A stretch of DNA of 10,300 bases from positions 99,656 to 109,955 of the forward strand of contig NVXA01000002.1 of NCBI GenBank assembly GCA_002746395.1, written 5' to 3'. Within the stretch, counting starts at the first letter, position 1, and each line of letters starts with the position of its first letter. Below the pieces are notes generated by a model. The model did no database searches and was not told the DNA's origin. It worked only from the letters and a program-made list of their open reading frames with translations. Below are positions 1 to 5,961 of the stretch, piece by piece. Source of the DNA: Paracoccaceae bacterium (lineage in GTDB: Bacteria > Pseudomonadota > Alphaproteobacteria > Rhodobacterales > Rhodobacteraceae). The position numbers and the translations under genes are program-made.

Positions 1-1133
1 TTGAGTGGTGGTGGCGGGAAGGTAATTTCGCCACCATGTGTAACGGTTGCGCTGCGGATCACGTCGTCTTCCATGTTGTGAACCGGAACGCCGTCGTTTT
101 CTGGTGTCAGGTCGTCCATCATATGACGGATGTTGGTGGAATAGAGGGTGGAGGATTGCGTGGCCATGCGGCTTGGCAGATCGGTGTAGCCGATGATGGT
201 CACTCCGTTTTTGGTTTCGATCTTTTCGTCAGGAACTGTCAGATCACAGTTACCGCCACGTTCAGCCGCAAGGTCAACGATGACCGATCCGGCTTTCATG
301 GACATAACCATGTCTTCCAACCACAACTTTGGTGCATCACGGCCCGGGATCAGGGCGGTGGTGATTACGATGTCCACCTCGGATGCTTGTGCGCGGAACA
401 ATTCAAGCTGCTTTTCGCGGAACTCTGGTGAAGAAACGGCGGCGTAGCCACCTGTTGCAGCACCATCTTGATTGTCATCAAAGTCGAGGAACAGAAATTC
501 GCCGCCCATAGATTCGATTTGTTCAGCCACTTCTGGGCGTACATCGAAAGCACGAACAATCGCGCCCATGGACTGGGCCGCACCGATGGCAGCCAAACCA
601 GCAACACCAGCGCCGATCACCAGAACAGTTGCAGGGGGAACCTTACCCGCCGCCGTGATCTGGCCGGTAAAGAAACGGCCAAAGTTGTTCGAGGCCTCGA
701 TCACGGCGCGGTAGCCACCGATGTTCGCCATGGAGGACAGAGCATCCATTTTCTGGGCGCGGGAGATACGTGGAACCATATCCATCGCAATTGCCGTTAC
801 GCCTTTTGCGCGCAGTTTTTCCAGCAGGTCTTCGCTTTGCGCCGGCCAAATGAAAGAAATCAGCGTTTGGCCTTCACGAAAACGCTTGACCTCGACCTCT
901 TCAGGGGCGCGCACTTTGATTATGAAATCGCAGGCTTTCCAGAGGGCCGCGCCGGTTTTCACAACCGTAACGCCGGCGTCTTTATAGTCCTGATCAGAGA
1001 AACGCGCGGCGGCGCCTGCTCCGGTTTCGATAACGCATTCATAGCCCAGCTTTTGAAGCTGAAGCGCTGATTGCGGGGTAAGGGCAACCCGATTTTCGCC
1101 CTCGAAGATCTCTTTGGGAGCTCCGATTTTCAT
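1..1133 (-). CDS. pntA: NAD(P) transhydrogenase alpha subunit, N-terminal part (3' end outside window)
   Basis: This is the NAD(H)-binding subunit of the proton-translocating nicotinamide nucleotide transhydrogenase, an inner-membrane enzyme that uses the proton gradient to reduce NADP+ with NADH. The visible 377 codons start MKIGAPKEIFEGENRVALTP and read without interruption to the window edge. The Rossmann glycine motif (VLVIGAGVAGLAAIGAAQSMG) lies at about residues 170-190, followed by RAFDVRPEVAEQIESMGG at 194-211. The family-typical GSVIVDLAAERGGNCDLT is at 282-299. The seen part covers essentially the whole soluble dehydrogenase domain (R. rubrum PntAA is of similar size). In E. coli-type PntA a membrane domain follows, which would lie beyond the left edge, so I cannot tell which form this is. 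The start ATG (1133-1131) has an AAGGA ribosome binding site about 8 bases upstream. Alanine dehydrogenase, a homologue, is less likely because of the DVRPEVAEQIESMGG and AERGGNCDLT sequences. It has no functional link to the sox genes. Confidence 0.95.
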   Translation of the reverse strand, partial: MKIGAPKEIFEGENRVALTPQSALQLQKLGYECVIETGAGAAARFSDQDYKDAGVTVVKTGAALWKACDFIIKVRAPEEVEVKRFREGQTLISFIWPAQSEDLLEKLRAKGVTAIAMDMVPRISRAQKMDALSSMANIGGYRAVIEASNNFGRFFTGQITAAGKVPPATVLVIGAGVAGLAAIGAAQSMGAIVRAFDVRPEVAEQIESMGGEFLFLDFDDNQDGAATGGYAAVSSPEFREKQLELFRAQASEVDIVITTALIPGRDAPKLWLEDMVMSMKAGSVIVDLAAERGGNCDLTVPDEKIETKNGVTIIGYTDLPSRMATQSSTLYSTNIRHMMDDLTPENDGVPVHNMEDDVIRSATVTHGGEITFPPPPL

Positions 1134-1178
1134 AGTGTTATTCCTTAGTCCTGATGGGAGGAAGGGTCAGATGGGTTA

Positions 1179-1208
1179 TATCTAGCCGCTAACGGTGCAA
1201 AATTCAAA
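1179..1208 (-). promoter_or_regulatory. Candidate sigma-70-like promoter of pntA
   Basis: Read on the minus strand, TTTGAA (1208-1203) and TAGATA (1184-1179) are separated by 18 bases and lie about 45 bases upstream of the pntA start codon. The position is right for a promoter of a gene transcribed leftward out of this spacer. The match to consensus is moderate and this is a prediction only. Confidence 0.35.
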
Positions 1209-1234
1209 GCCCGCGTTGCAATTTTTGAGAAAAG

Positions 1235-1255
1235 TGCCTGACTAAAATAGTCGCA
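1235..1255 (-). terminator. Weak candidate terminator after soxT
   Basis: An inverted repeat pairs TGC with GCA and GACTA with TAGTC around an AAA loop, with a two-base bulge. It begins 9 bases after the soxT stop codon, and on the minus strand it is followed shortly by CTTTTCTC. It sits between the soxT stop and the pntA promoter, as a terminator should. The stem is short and AT-rich, so the call is uncertain. Confidence 0.3.
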
Positions 1256-1263
1256 TCTGGAAT

Positions 1264-2313
1264 TCAGACTTTGTGGAACCCGTGAATCAGGTAGCGCAAC
1301 CCCAGATTTGCACCGATAAATATCGAGCCAAGCACGACAGGCGCGCTGTAGGCCAGCACCGAGAAACCCGACAGCCCCTGCCCGATAGAACAGCCCAACG
1401 CGATAACGCCACCCGTTCCCATAATGAACGCCCCAAAAACGGAGCGCCCCAGTTCGCGTGGGTCATCGCAGGCTTCCCAGCGGAAACGCCCTTTGATCCG
1501 TGTGCCAATGAAAGAGCCAACCAGAACGCCTGTGACGGAGCCGATGCCGAAGTTCATCGTCGCACCGGACCATGTCATTAAGTAGACAAGCGTTTCGCCC
1601 AACGGTGCGGAATAGGAGACGGACTCAACAGTGATTTCGTCAAAACCATTAACGCCAATCCAGTTTGTGGCCCAAAAGCCGAAGGCTACGGCAAAGCCCA
1701 CAACAACAGACCAGATGATATGCGTGCGCGAGGTTCGGAATTTTTTGCCTGAAAATGCCCATACTGCACAGGTGGCGGCGAATATCAGGGCTGGAACCAA
1801 CGGGCCCGCGTCAAACCAACGGCCAACCATGTGGGCTATGCCTTGAGGGTTCCCTTCATAAAGTTCTTGTGGGAACAGCCAATCGCGAACCACGGCTGTC
1901 GGGCCGCCGATGGCCATGTAAGCCGAGATTGCCATGATGACAGCCACGACAAAACTGCGTAAATCCCCGCCTGCCATCCGTGACAGCGCACCAAACCCGC
2001 AGTTTCCGGCCAAAGCCATACCCCAACCGAACATCAACCCGCCAACAATGCTGGCAATCGGGTTCCATTTTAAGGAATAGTATATTGTGTGGGAAAAATC
2101 GACCGCGCCGAAAGCCTCCAGCGTGAACATGCTGGCGATTCCGACGGCGAGGGCCAATGCCCACATCCGTAATCTGGAATAGTCGTCACCGTAAAGGGCA
2201 TCTTCGATTGCGCCCAAAGTGCAGAAACGACCAATGGACGAGGATAACCCCAGCGCGCCGCCTGCAAACAAACCTGCGAGGGCGGCCCAGTGGTTATCGC
2301 CCATAAACTCCAT
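1264..2313 (-). CDS. soxT: SoxT, YeeE/YedE-family thiosulfate/sulfur-compound transporter
   Basis: A 349-residue polytopic inner-membrane protein of the YeeE/YedE (sulfur transport, DUF395) family. Relatives such as TsuA import thiosulfate and depend on three conserved cysteines. Here the corresponding short motifs are visible: SIGRFCTLG (C31), AGNCGFGALSRM (C105) and ALGCSIGQG (C308). The rest is a run of hydrophobic, glycine-rich membrane segments, with small soluble loops near residues 150-170 and 280-290. I start it at the ATG at 2313-2311. That codon overlaps the soxR stop as TAATG and is preceded by AGGAAAA inside soxR, which implies translational coupling. The frame stays open upstream to an ATG at 2349, but that extension lies inside soxR. 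Paracoccus sox clusters have the same soxT-soxR-soxS block. Thiosulfate uptake is an inference from the family; the actual substrate could be another sulfur species. Confidence 0.88.
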   Translation of the reverse strand: MEFMGDNHWAALAGLFAGGALGLSSSIGRFCTLGAIEDALYGDDYSRLRMWALALAVGIASMFTLEAFGAVDFSHTIYYSLKWNPIASIVGGLMFGWGMALAGNCGFGALSRMAGGDLRSFVVAVIMAISAYMAIGGPTAVVRDWLFPQELYEGNPQGIAHMVGRWFDAGPLVPALIFAATCAVWAFSGKKFRTSRTHIIWSVVVGFAVAFGFWATNWIGVNGFDEITVESVSYSAPLGETLVYLMTWSGATMNFGIGSVTGVLVGSFIGTRIKGRFRWEACDDPRELGRSVFGAFIMGTGGVIALGCSIGQGLSGFSVLAYSAPVVLGSIFIGANLGLRYLIHGFHKV

Positions 2314-2669
2314 TAGCTGACGTTTTCCTGATCCGGATCGAACGTACAAAACATGTCATAGACCAATTCGATCATTTGGGCGGCTTTGCGGTCGCCAAGG
2401 GAATAATAGATGGTTTTTCCGTCACGGCGCGAATTCACCAGACCCTCAAGCCGAAGGCGGGCCAATTGTTGGCTAACGGCGGCTTGACGTGAGGAAAGCA
2501 GGTTTTCAAGTTCCGTCACGGATTTCTCACCCGTCACCAGATGACACAAAATCATCAATCGACCTTCGTGAGCCAAAGCCTTCATGAAATCAGTCGCCGA
2601 CTTGGCGCTTTTCAGCACTTCATCAATGGCTTCGTCGGTCATATCCGGTGTTATTTTGGGCAGTGGCAT
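2313..2669 (-). CDS. soxR: SoxR, ArsR-family sulfur-responsive repressor
   Basis: A 118-residue winged-helix repressor of the ArsR/SmtB family. In Paracoccus and Pseudaminobacter, SoxR represses the sox operons until reduced sulfur compounds are present. The helix-turn-helix covers about residues 49-77 (SVTELENLLSSRQAAVSQQLARLRLEGLV), followed by the wing SRRDGKTIYYSLGD (80-93). There are only two cysteines, C42 (LMILCHL) and C108 (YDMFCTF). This is the spacing of the persulfide-sensing pair in SqrR/BigR-type regulators and differs from the metal-site CxC of ArsR or SmtB. AGGAG lies just upstream of the ATG, 16 bases after soxS. The gene lies second in the minus-strand soxS-soxR-soxT operon, so it probably represses its own transcription. 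This is not the redox activator of the same name in E. coli. Confidence 0.94.
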   Translation of the reverse strand: MPLPKITPDMTDEAIDEVLKSAKSATDFMKALAHEGRLMILCHLVTGEKSVTELENLLSSRQAAVSQQLARLRLEGLVNSRRDGKTIYYSLGDRKAAQMIELVYDMFCTFDPDQENVS

Positions 2670-2685
2670 CGCCCACTCCTTTTTA

Positions 2686-3063
2686 TTATGACCCCGAGGC
2701 CCCCCCCGTGGATTCAGGCAAATCTGCCAACATCAGACCAAGGAGTCCCCAAAAGAACGCCTCCCCTGGGTAACCTTCTATACGATTAACCTCTATGCCG
2801 TCGACAAGTAATATAAACGTCGGCGTATATTGTGGCGGACTTGAAAAGGTAACGCCCTCCGGTGCGGGCAAGCGAATATCATGGCGCAAAAGCGGGGCTA
2901 TCTGACCTTCTTGGGTGTTTGCGTATACATCACCAACCTCGGCATTCCAACGCGCGCACCATGGGCAGCCCTCCTCCTCGACCATCACCAAGCGAACCTC
3001 GGCAAAGGCAGGTAAAGCAAGTGTGGTGATAAGTAATAATATAATCACTTTTAAGTTGCGCAT
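2686..3063 (-). CDS. soxS: SoxS, periplasmic thioredoxin of the sox cluster
   Basis: A 125-residue exported thioredoxin-fold protein. The N-terminus is a Sec signal peptide (hydrophobic core ILLLITTLALPAFA, likely cleavage after A21). The redox motif EEGCPWCARW puts the active cysteines at C33 and C36, and the YTPTF segment supplies the cis-proline at P81. In Paracoccus pantotrophus, SoxS reactivates the SoxYZ carrier by reducing its blocked cysteine in the periplasm. A GAGGA ribosome binding site precedes the ATG by about 7 bases. It is the first gene of the minus-strand operon and divergent from soxV, the likely membrane source of its electrons. It is unrelated to the AraC-family E. coli SoxS. 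Function is assigned from motif plus conserved position. Confidence 0.9.
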   Translation of the reverse strand: MRNLKVIILLLITTLALPAFAEVRLVMVEEEGCPWCARWNAEVGDVYANTQEGQIAPLLRHDIRLPAPEGVTFSSPPQYTPTFILLVDGIEVNRIEGYPGEAFFWGLLGLMLADLPESTGGASGS

Positions 3064-3152
3064 CTTGATCCTCGTAGAAAATTGTCTTTACACATCTTTA
3101 TATAGCAATATGATTATTGAAAATAGTACCATAAAAGCAAGGAAAACAAGGG
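3064..3152. promoter_or_regulatory. Divergent soxS/soxV promoter-operator region
   Basis: This 89-base, strikingly AT-rich spacer separates the start codons of soxS (minus) and soxV (plus), so both promoters must be here or nearby. It contains the inverted repeat CAATA-TGAT-TATTG (3106-3119) and a TATATA stretch (3099-3104). I found no ATTC-N8-GAAT box of the type seen upstream of soxX. In Pseudaminobacter salicylatoxidans, SoxR is known to bind the equivalent soxS-soxV region. I cannot pick out convincing -35/-10 pairs. Confidence 0.6.
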
Positions 3153-3896
3153 ATGGAGTTTGACGTTAGTTACATGGGGGCCGCAATTGCGGGCCTTCTT
3201 TCATTCCTTTCACCGTGCATATTGCCGATTGTACCGTTCTATTTGTGCTATATGGCAGGCCTTTCAATTCAAGAGTTGAACGAGGAACAGGAAATCGCCG
3301 CGGGGGCCAAACGCCGCCTTATTTTATCGTCGGTACTCTTCGCTGCAGGTGTGGTTACAATCTTCGTTCTGCTTGGATTAATCGCAACTTCCTTGGGCAG
3401 CGCATTTAGAAGTTATCAGGATGAGCTGACCTGGGTGGCTGGTGCGATCTTGTTCGCCTTTGGCTTGCACTTTCTTGGAATCTTCAAAATCTCGTTTCTT
3501 TATCGCGAAGCCCGCATTGATTCTTCGGGCATTAAGCCCGCCAGTTATGTAGGGTCTTATCTGATCGGACTGGCCTTCGGGTTCGGTTGGACACCTTGTG
3601 TTGGCCCTGCGTTGGCAGCGATCCTGTATATGGCATCGCAAAGCGGTAGCCTAACGCATGGCGCGGGGTTGTTATTCGTATATGGCGTATTCATGACCGT
3701 ACCGTTCGTTCTGGCAGCGGTGTTCTCTGGCCCATTCCTGCGCTGGGTACAACGTAATCGCAAGTACATGGGGCACATCGAAAAAGTGATGGGGGCCTTC
3801 CTTATCTTATTCGCAATTCTGATCGTGACCGGCGGCGTTTCATATATCGCGCAGTTCATGCTCGAAAAGTTCCCTTCCCTGTTCATCTATGGTTAA
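3153..3896 (+). CDS. soxV: SoxV, CcdA-type membrane thiol-disulfide electron transporter
   Basis: A 247-residue integral membrane protein of the CcdA/DsbD-transmembrane family. It moves reducing equivalents from cytoplasmic thioredoxin to periplasmic thioredoxins. The two conserved membrane-embedded cysteines are visible in SFLSPCILPIVPFY (C22) and FGFGWTPCVGP (C149). About six hydrophobic segments are evident, at roughly 9-36, 57-82, 92-115, 132-162, 170-195 and 213-235. The short acidic and basic loop at 41-56 is the main hydrophilic stretch. AGGA lies about 9 bases before the ATG. soxW follows after 18 bases, so the two are cotranscribed. In Paracoccus, SoxV is needed for chemotrophic thiosulfate growth and passes electrons to SoxW. 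A cytochrome c maturation CcdA is the alternative from sequence alone; context decides. Confidence 0.93.
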   Translation: MEFDVSYMGAAIAGLLSFLSPCILPIVPFYLCYMAGLSIQELNEEQEIAAGAKRRLILSSVLFAAGVVTIFVLLGLIATSLGSAFRSYQDELTWVAGAILFAFGLHFLGIFKISFLYREARIDSSGIKPASYVGSYLIGLAFGFGWTPCVGPALAAILYMASQSGSLTHGAGLLFVYGVFMTVPFVLAAVFSGPFLRWVQRNRKYMGHIEKVMGAFLILFAILIVTGGVSYIAQFMLEKFPSLFIYG

Positions 3897-3914
3897 TCCA
3901 AAAAAGGTATCGTC

Positions 3915-4487
3915 ATGCTTAAGAAACTCGTAATTCTATGCGCCCTTGCTGTAACGCCTGCCTTGGCGGATGAAGACTACTATGTCGGGGATGATGGCCT
4001 GCACAAAACCCACTGGATGCGCGACACTTTCCGCGACATGGCCGAGGATCTGGAAGAAGCGAATGCCGAGGGTAAACGTTTTATGATTATCATCGAGCAA
4101 CGCGGGTGCATCTATTGCACCAAGATGCACGAACAAGTATTCCCTGACCCCGAAATCAAGGCGATGATCGAAGACAACTACTTCGTCGTGCAGATGAATA
4201 TGTTTGGTGATGTCGAGATCACAGATTTTGATGGCGAGACATTGTCGGAAAAAGATATGATATCCAAATGGAACATTGTTTTCACCCCGACAATGATGTT
4301 TTTTGATGACAAACTTCCACCCGAAGGCACGAACGCAAGTCAGGCAGCCGTGATGACCATGCCGGGCGCGTTTGGAAAGTTTACGACGCTTAGTATGTTC
4401 CAATACATCCTTGAAAAGGGAAATGAAGGCGATGAGCATTTTCAGAAATATGTTGCCAGAATTATCGCTGAACGTGATGAAAACTAG
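3915..4487 (+). CDS. soxW: SoxW, periplasmic thioredoxin
   Basis: A 190-residue exported thioredoxin-like protein. The signal peptide is MLKKLVILCALAVTPALA, with cleavage likely after A18. The redox site is EQRGCIYCTKMH (C65 and C68), and FTPTMMFF carries the cis-proline at P125. The hydrophobic strand before the motif (RFMIIIEQRG) and the overall spacing fit the DsbC/thioredoxin_2-like group. In Paracoccus, SoxW is the reduced partner of SoxV. The start has AAAAAAGG about 7 bases upstream, and the gene sits 18 bases after soxV. The long acidic stretch between motif and cis-proline (about 98-113) is rich in Asp and Glu. The gene ends immediately before the soxX regulatory spacer, so soxVW and soxX onwards may be separate transcripts. 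Confidence 0.92.
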   Translation: MLKKLVILCALAVTPALADEDYYVGDDGLHKTHWMRDTFRDMAEDLEEANAEGKRFMIIIEQRGCIYCTKMHEQVFPDPEIKAMIEDNYFVVQMNMFGDVEITDFDGETLSEKDMISKWNIVFTPTMMFFDDKLPPEGTNASQAAVMTMPGAFGKFTTLSMFQYILEKGNEGDEHFQKYVARIIAERDEN

Positions 4488-4498
4488 GGGGTAATTTC

Positions 4499-4518
4499 AT
4501 ATAAGTACCTGCTTATAT
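4499..4518. repeat. Inverted repeat in the soxW-soxX spacer
   Basis: The perfect 7-base arms ATATAAG and CTTATAT flank the 6-base spacer TACCTG, beginning 12 bases after the soxW stop codon. There is no T-tract after it and the stem is AT-rich, so a terminator is unlikely. It could be a second repressor site: its centre is 40 bases from the centre of the ATTC-N8-GAAT box, close to four helical turns. Confidence 0.6.
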
Positions 4519-4540
4519 TAGAAAAATATAATCAACTAAT

Positions 4541-4556
4541 ATTCACTTATTTGAAT
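4541..4556. promoter_or_regulatory. Candidate SoxR operator (perfect ATTC-N8-GAAT palindrome)
   Basis: The sequence is ATTC-ACTTATTT-GAAT, an exact match to the inverted-repeat operator recalled for the persulfide-responsive repressor SqrR of Rhodobacter capsulatus. It lies in the soxW-soxX spacer, where SoxR of Pseudaminobacter is known to bind. It ends 6 bases before the best -35 element of the soxX promoter and starts just downstream of a TATAAT at 4527-4532. The SoxR encoded in this window has the same two-cysteine layout as SqrR. Binding is inferred. Confidence 0.65.
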
Positions 4557-4562
4557 TTATTG

Positions 4563-4591
4563 TTGCGTAACGATCGGCTGGCGGCTATCTT
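4563..4591 (+). promoter_or_regulatory. Candidate soxX promoter
   Basis: TTGCGT (4563-4568) and TATCTT (4586-4591) are spaced by exactly 17 bases. They lie about 55 bases upstream of the soxX start, directly downstream of the ATTC-N8-GAAT palindrome. This is the best -35/-10 pair in the spacer. A perfect TATAAT at 4527-4532 is an alternative -10, but it has no recognisable -35; transcription from it would start beside the palindrome. The transcript would cover soxXYZA and probably soxBCD. Confidence 0.5.
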
Positions 4592-4646
4592 TTAATGACC
4601 GAAGTCTAGAATCAAAATGACAAGGTAATCAAAGGGAGGATACTGC

Positions 4647-5120
4647 ATGAAGCGCACAGCGTTTCTTATAATTGGAGCCACAGCCGCATTTGCCGCTATG
4701 GCGTCAGCCGATATCGTCGCCCCAGGCGACGTTGCATTTGACGATTACGGTGGTGTAGCGGCTTCGCTTACGGGCGTTGCTGGTGATGCAGCCAATGGCG
4801 AAAAGGTTATGGTTACCAAATCACTTGGCAACTGTATTGCCTGCCATCAGGTAAGCGTGCTGGACTACGCAGCTTTCCATGGTGAAATCGGCCCACCTCT
4901 TGATGGTGTTGGTGATCGTTGGAATGAAGAAGAACTTCGCGGCATCGTTGCGAATGCAAAAATGACTTTTGACGAAAGCCTTATGCCTGCAATGTACAAG
5001 ACAACTGGCTTCATTCGTCCGGGTGATTTCAAGGGCAAGGCTGTACCAAACCCACCATCCATTCTGACGGCTCAGCAAATCGAAGATGTAGTCGCGTTTT
5101 TGATGACAATCAAAGAATAA
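4647..5120 (+). CDS. soxX: SoxX, mono-heme c-type cytochrome subunit of SoxAX
   Basis: A 157-residue periplasmic cytochrome c. Together with SoxA it forms the enzyme that oxidatively conjugates thiosulfate to the SoxY carrier cysteine. The N-terminal signal peptide runs to about ASA at 19-21. The single heme motif GNCIACHQ gives C63, C66 and His67. The IGPPLDGVGDRW stretch (81-92) and the ESLMPAMYKTTGF segment (110-122) are typical of SoxX, with M113 the likely distal heme ligand. The C-terminus LTAQQIEDVVAFLMTIKE is the usual terminal cytochrome helix. The start is fixed by GGGAGGA at 4634-4640, six bases before the ATG. It heads the soxXYZA block after a 159-base regulatory spacer. Confidence 0.96.
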   Translation: MKRTAFLIIGATAAFAAMASADIVAPGDVAFDDYGGVAASLTGVAGDAANGEKVMVTKSLGNCIACHQVSVLDYAAFHGEIGPPLDGVGDRWNEEELRGIVANAKMTFDESLMPAMYKTTGFIRPGDFKGKAVPNPPSILTAQQIEDVVAFLMTIKE

Positions 5121-5122
5121 GA

Positions 5123-5136
5123 ACCCGTATTCGGGT
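5123..5136. repeat. Small stem-loop between soxX and soxY
   Basis: ACCCG-TATT-CGGGT forms a 5-bp GC-rich hairpin with a tetraloop, three bases after the soxX stop codon. No T-run follows, so it is unlikely to terminate. It could mark mRNA processing or stability between soxX and soxYZ, whose products are needed in different amounts. The role is speculative. Confidence 0.4.
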
Positions 5137-5163
5137 CAACTAGGCAAATCTAGGGAGACAATA

Positions 5164-5583
5164 ATGAATTTTACGAGACGTGACGCTTTGGTCATTGGTG
5201 CAGGAGCTGCGACAGCCGTTCTACTACCGATCCAGGCATTTGCCGCACTCTCGGATGATGCGGAAGCTGCCTTTACAGGCGGCGCAGCAACATCTGAAGG
5301 TGGCATTGAGCTAACGGCACCGGAAATCGCGGAAAACGGAAATACTGTTCCAGTTTCTGTTTCAGCACCGGGCGCAGTATCAATCATCATCATCGCAGCT
5401 GGCAACCCTAACCCGGATGTTTGCGCATTTAACTTCGGCCCACTTTCCGGCTCGCAATTTGCATCCACACGTATCCGCCTTGCCGGTACGCAGGACGTAA
5501 TTGCTATCGCAAAAATGGCTGACGGCAGCTTTGCTCGAGCAGTAAGCACCGTAAAAGTTACAATCGGCGGCTGCGGCGGCTAA
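5164..5583 (+). CDS. soxY: SoxY, sulfur-substrate carrier subunit of SoxYZ
   Basis: A 139-residue carrier protein that holds every intermediate of the Sox cycle as a thioconjugate. The C-terminus ends VTIGGCGG, the swinging arm, with the carrier Cys at 137. The N-terminus MNFTRRDALVIGAG carries a twin-arginine signal, with the export cleavage probably near AFA at 25-27. The folded SoxZ partner would be carried along. The middle part NPDVCAFNFGPLSGSQFASTRIRLAGTQDV is typical SoxY except for the second cysteine, C87, which is worth noting because the family is generally described with only the arm cysteine. An AGGGAGA ribosome binding site precedes the ATG, and soxZ follows after 18 bases. Confidence 0.97.
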   Translation: MNFTRRDALVIGAGAATAVLLPIQAFAALSDDAEAAFTGGAATSEGGIELTAPEIAENGNTVPVSVSAPGAVSIIIIAAGNPNPDVCAFNFGPLSGSQFASTRIRLAGTQDVIAIAKMADGSFARAVSTVKVTIGGCGG

Positions 5584-5601
5584 GCATTAGGAGAATAAAC
5601 A

Positions 5602-5931
5602 ATGGCAGTAGGTGTAAAACCCCGCGTTAAAGTTCCAAAGACAGCTGCAGCTGGTGATGTAATCACCATCAAGACGCTGATCAGTCACAAAATGGAATCA
5701 GGCCAACGCAAAGACAGCGATGGAAATAAAATTCCGAGATCCATTATCAACACATTCACATGTGATTTTAATGGTCAAAATGTGATGAGTGCTGAGCTTC
5801 ACGGCGCGATTTCAACAAACCCGTATTTTCAGTTCGAAGCTACTGTCCCTGAGTCCGGTGAATTTACATTCACGTGGCTAGACGATGACGGTTCTATTTA
5901 TACGGACACGAAATCAATCGCTGTATCTTAA
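5602..5931 (+). CDS. soxZ: SoxZ, partner subunit of the SoxYZ carrier
   Basis: A 109-residue immunoglobulin-like beta-sandwich protein, at the family's usual length. It binds SoxY and helps present the carrier arm to SoxAX, SoxB and SoxCD. It begins MAVGVKPRVKVPKTAAAGDV and has no signal peptide, consistent with export as a complex with Tat-targeted SoxY. Recognisable stretches are VITIKTLISHKMESGQRKD (20-38), the NTFTCDFNG strand (50-58, one Cys at 54) and the terminal FTFTWLDDDG segment. AGGAG lies 8-9 bases before the ATG. The stop codon is followed after 30 bases by the soxA start, so soxYZA are surely cotranscribed. Confidence 0.97.
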   Translation: MAVGVKPRVKVPKTAAAGDVITIKTLISHKMESGQRKDSDGNKIPRSIINTFTCDFNGQNVMSAELHGAISTNPYFQFEATVPESGEFTFTWLDDDGSIYTDTKSIAVS

Positions 5932-5961
5932 TTCATGCAGAACTGGGGAGGACTAAAAATA

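Noticed and set aside
36-1070. Plus-strand and alternate minus-strand open frames across the first kilobase, the longest at 468-1070 (+)
   Set aside because: They are shadows of pntA, which reads uninterrupted on the minus strand from 1133 to the window edge with clear family motifs.
2313-2349. Longer soxT start at 2349
   Set aside because: It would add 12 residues coded inside soxR. The ATG at 2313 has a coupled TAATG junction and a ribosome binding site.
3936-4439. 167-codon minus-strand open frame opposite soxW
   Set aside because: It lies wholly antisense to soxW, which has a signal peptide, a CxxC motif and a cis-proline. The antisense product shows no recognisable features.
5935-5961. 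Upstream ATG for soxA at 5935
   Set aside because: The nine added codons contain the GGGGAGGA ribosome binding site for the ATG at 5962, which starts a proper signal peptide.
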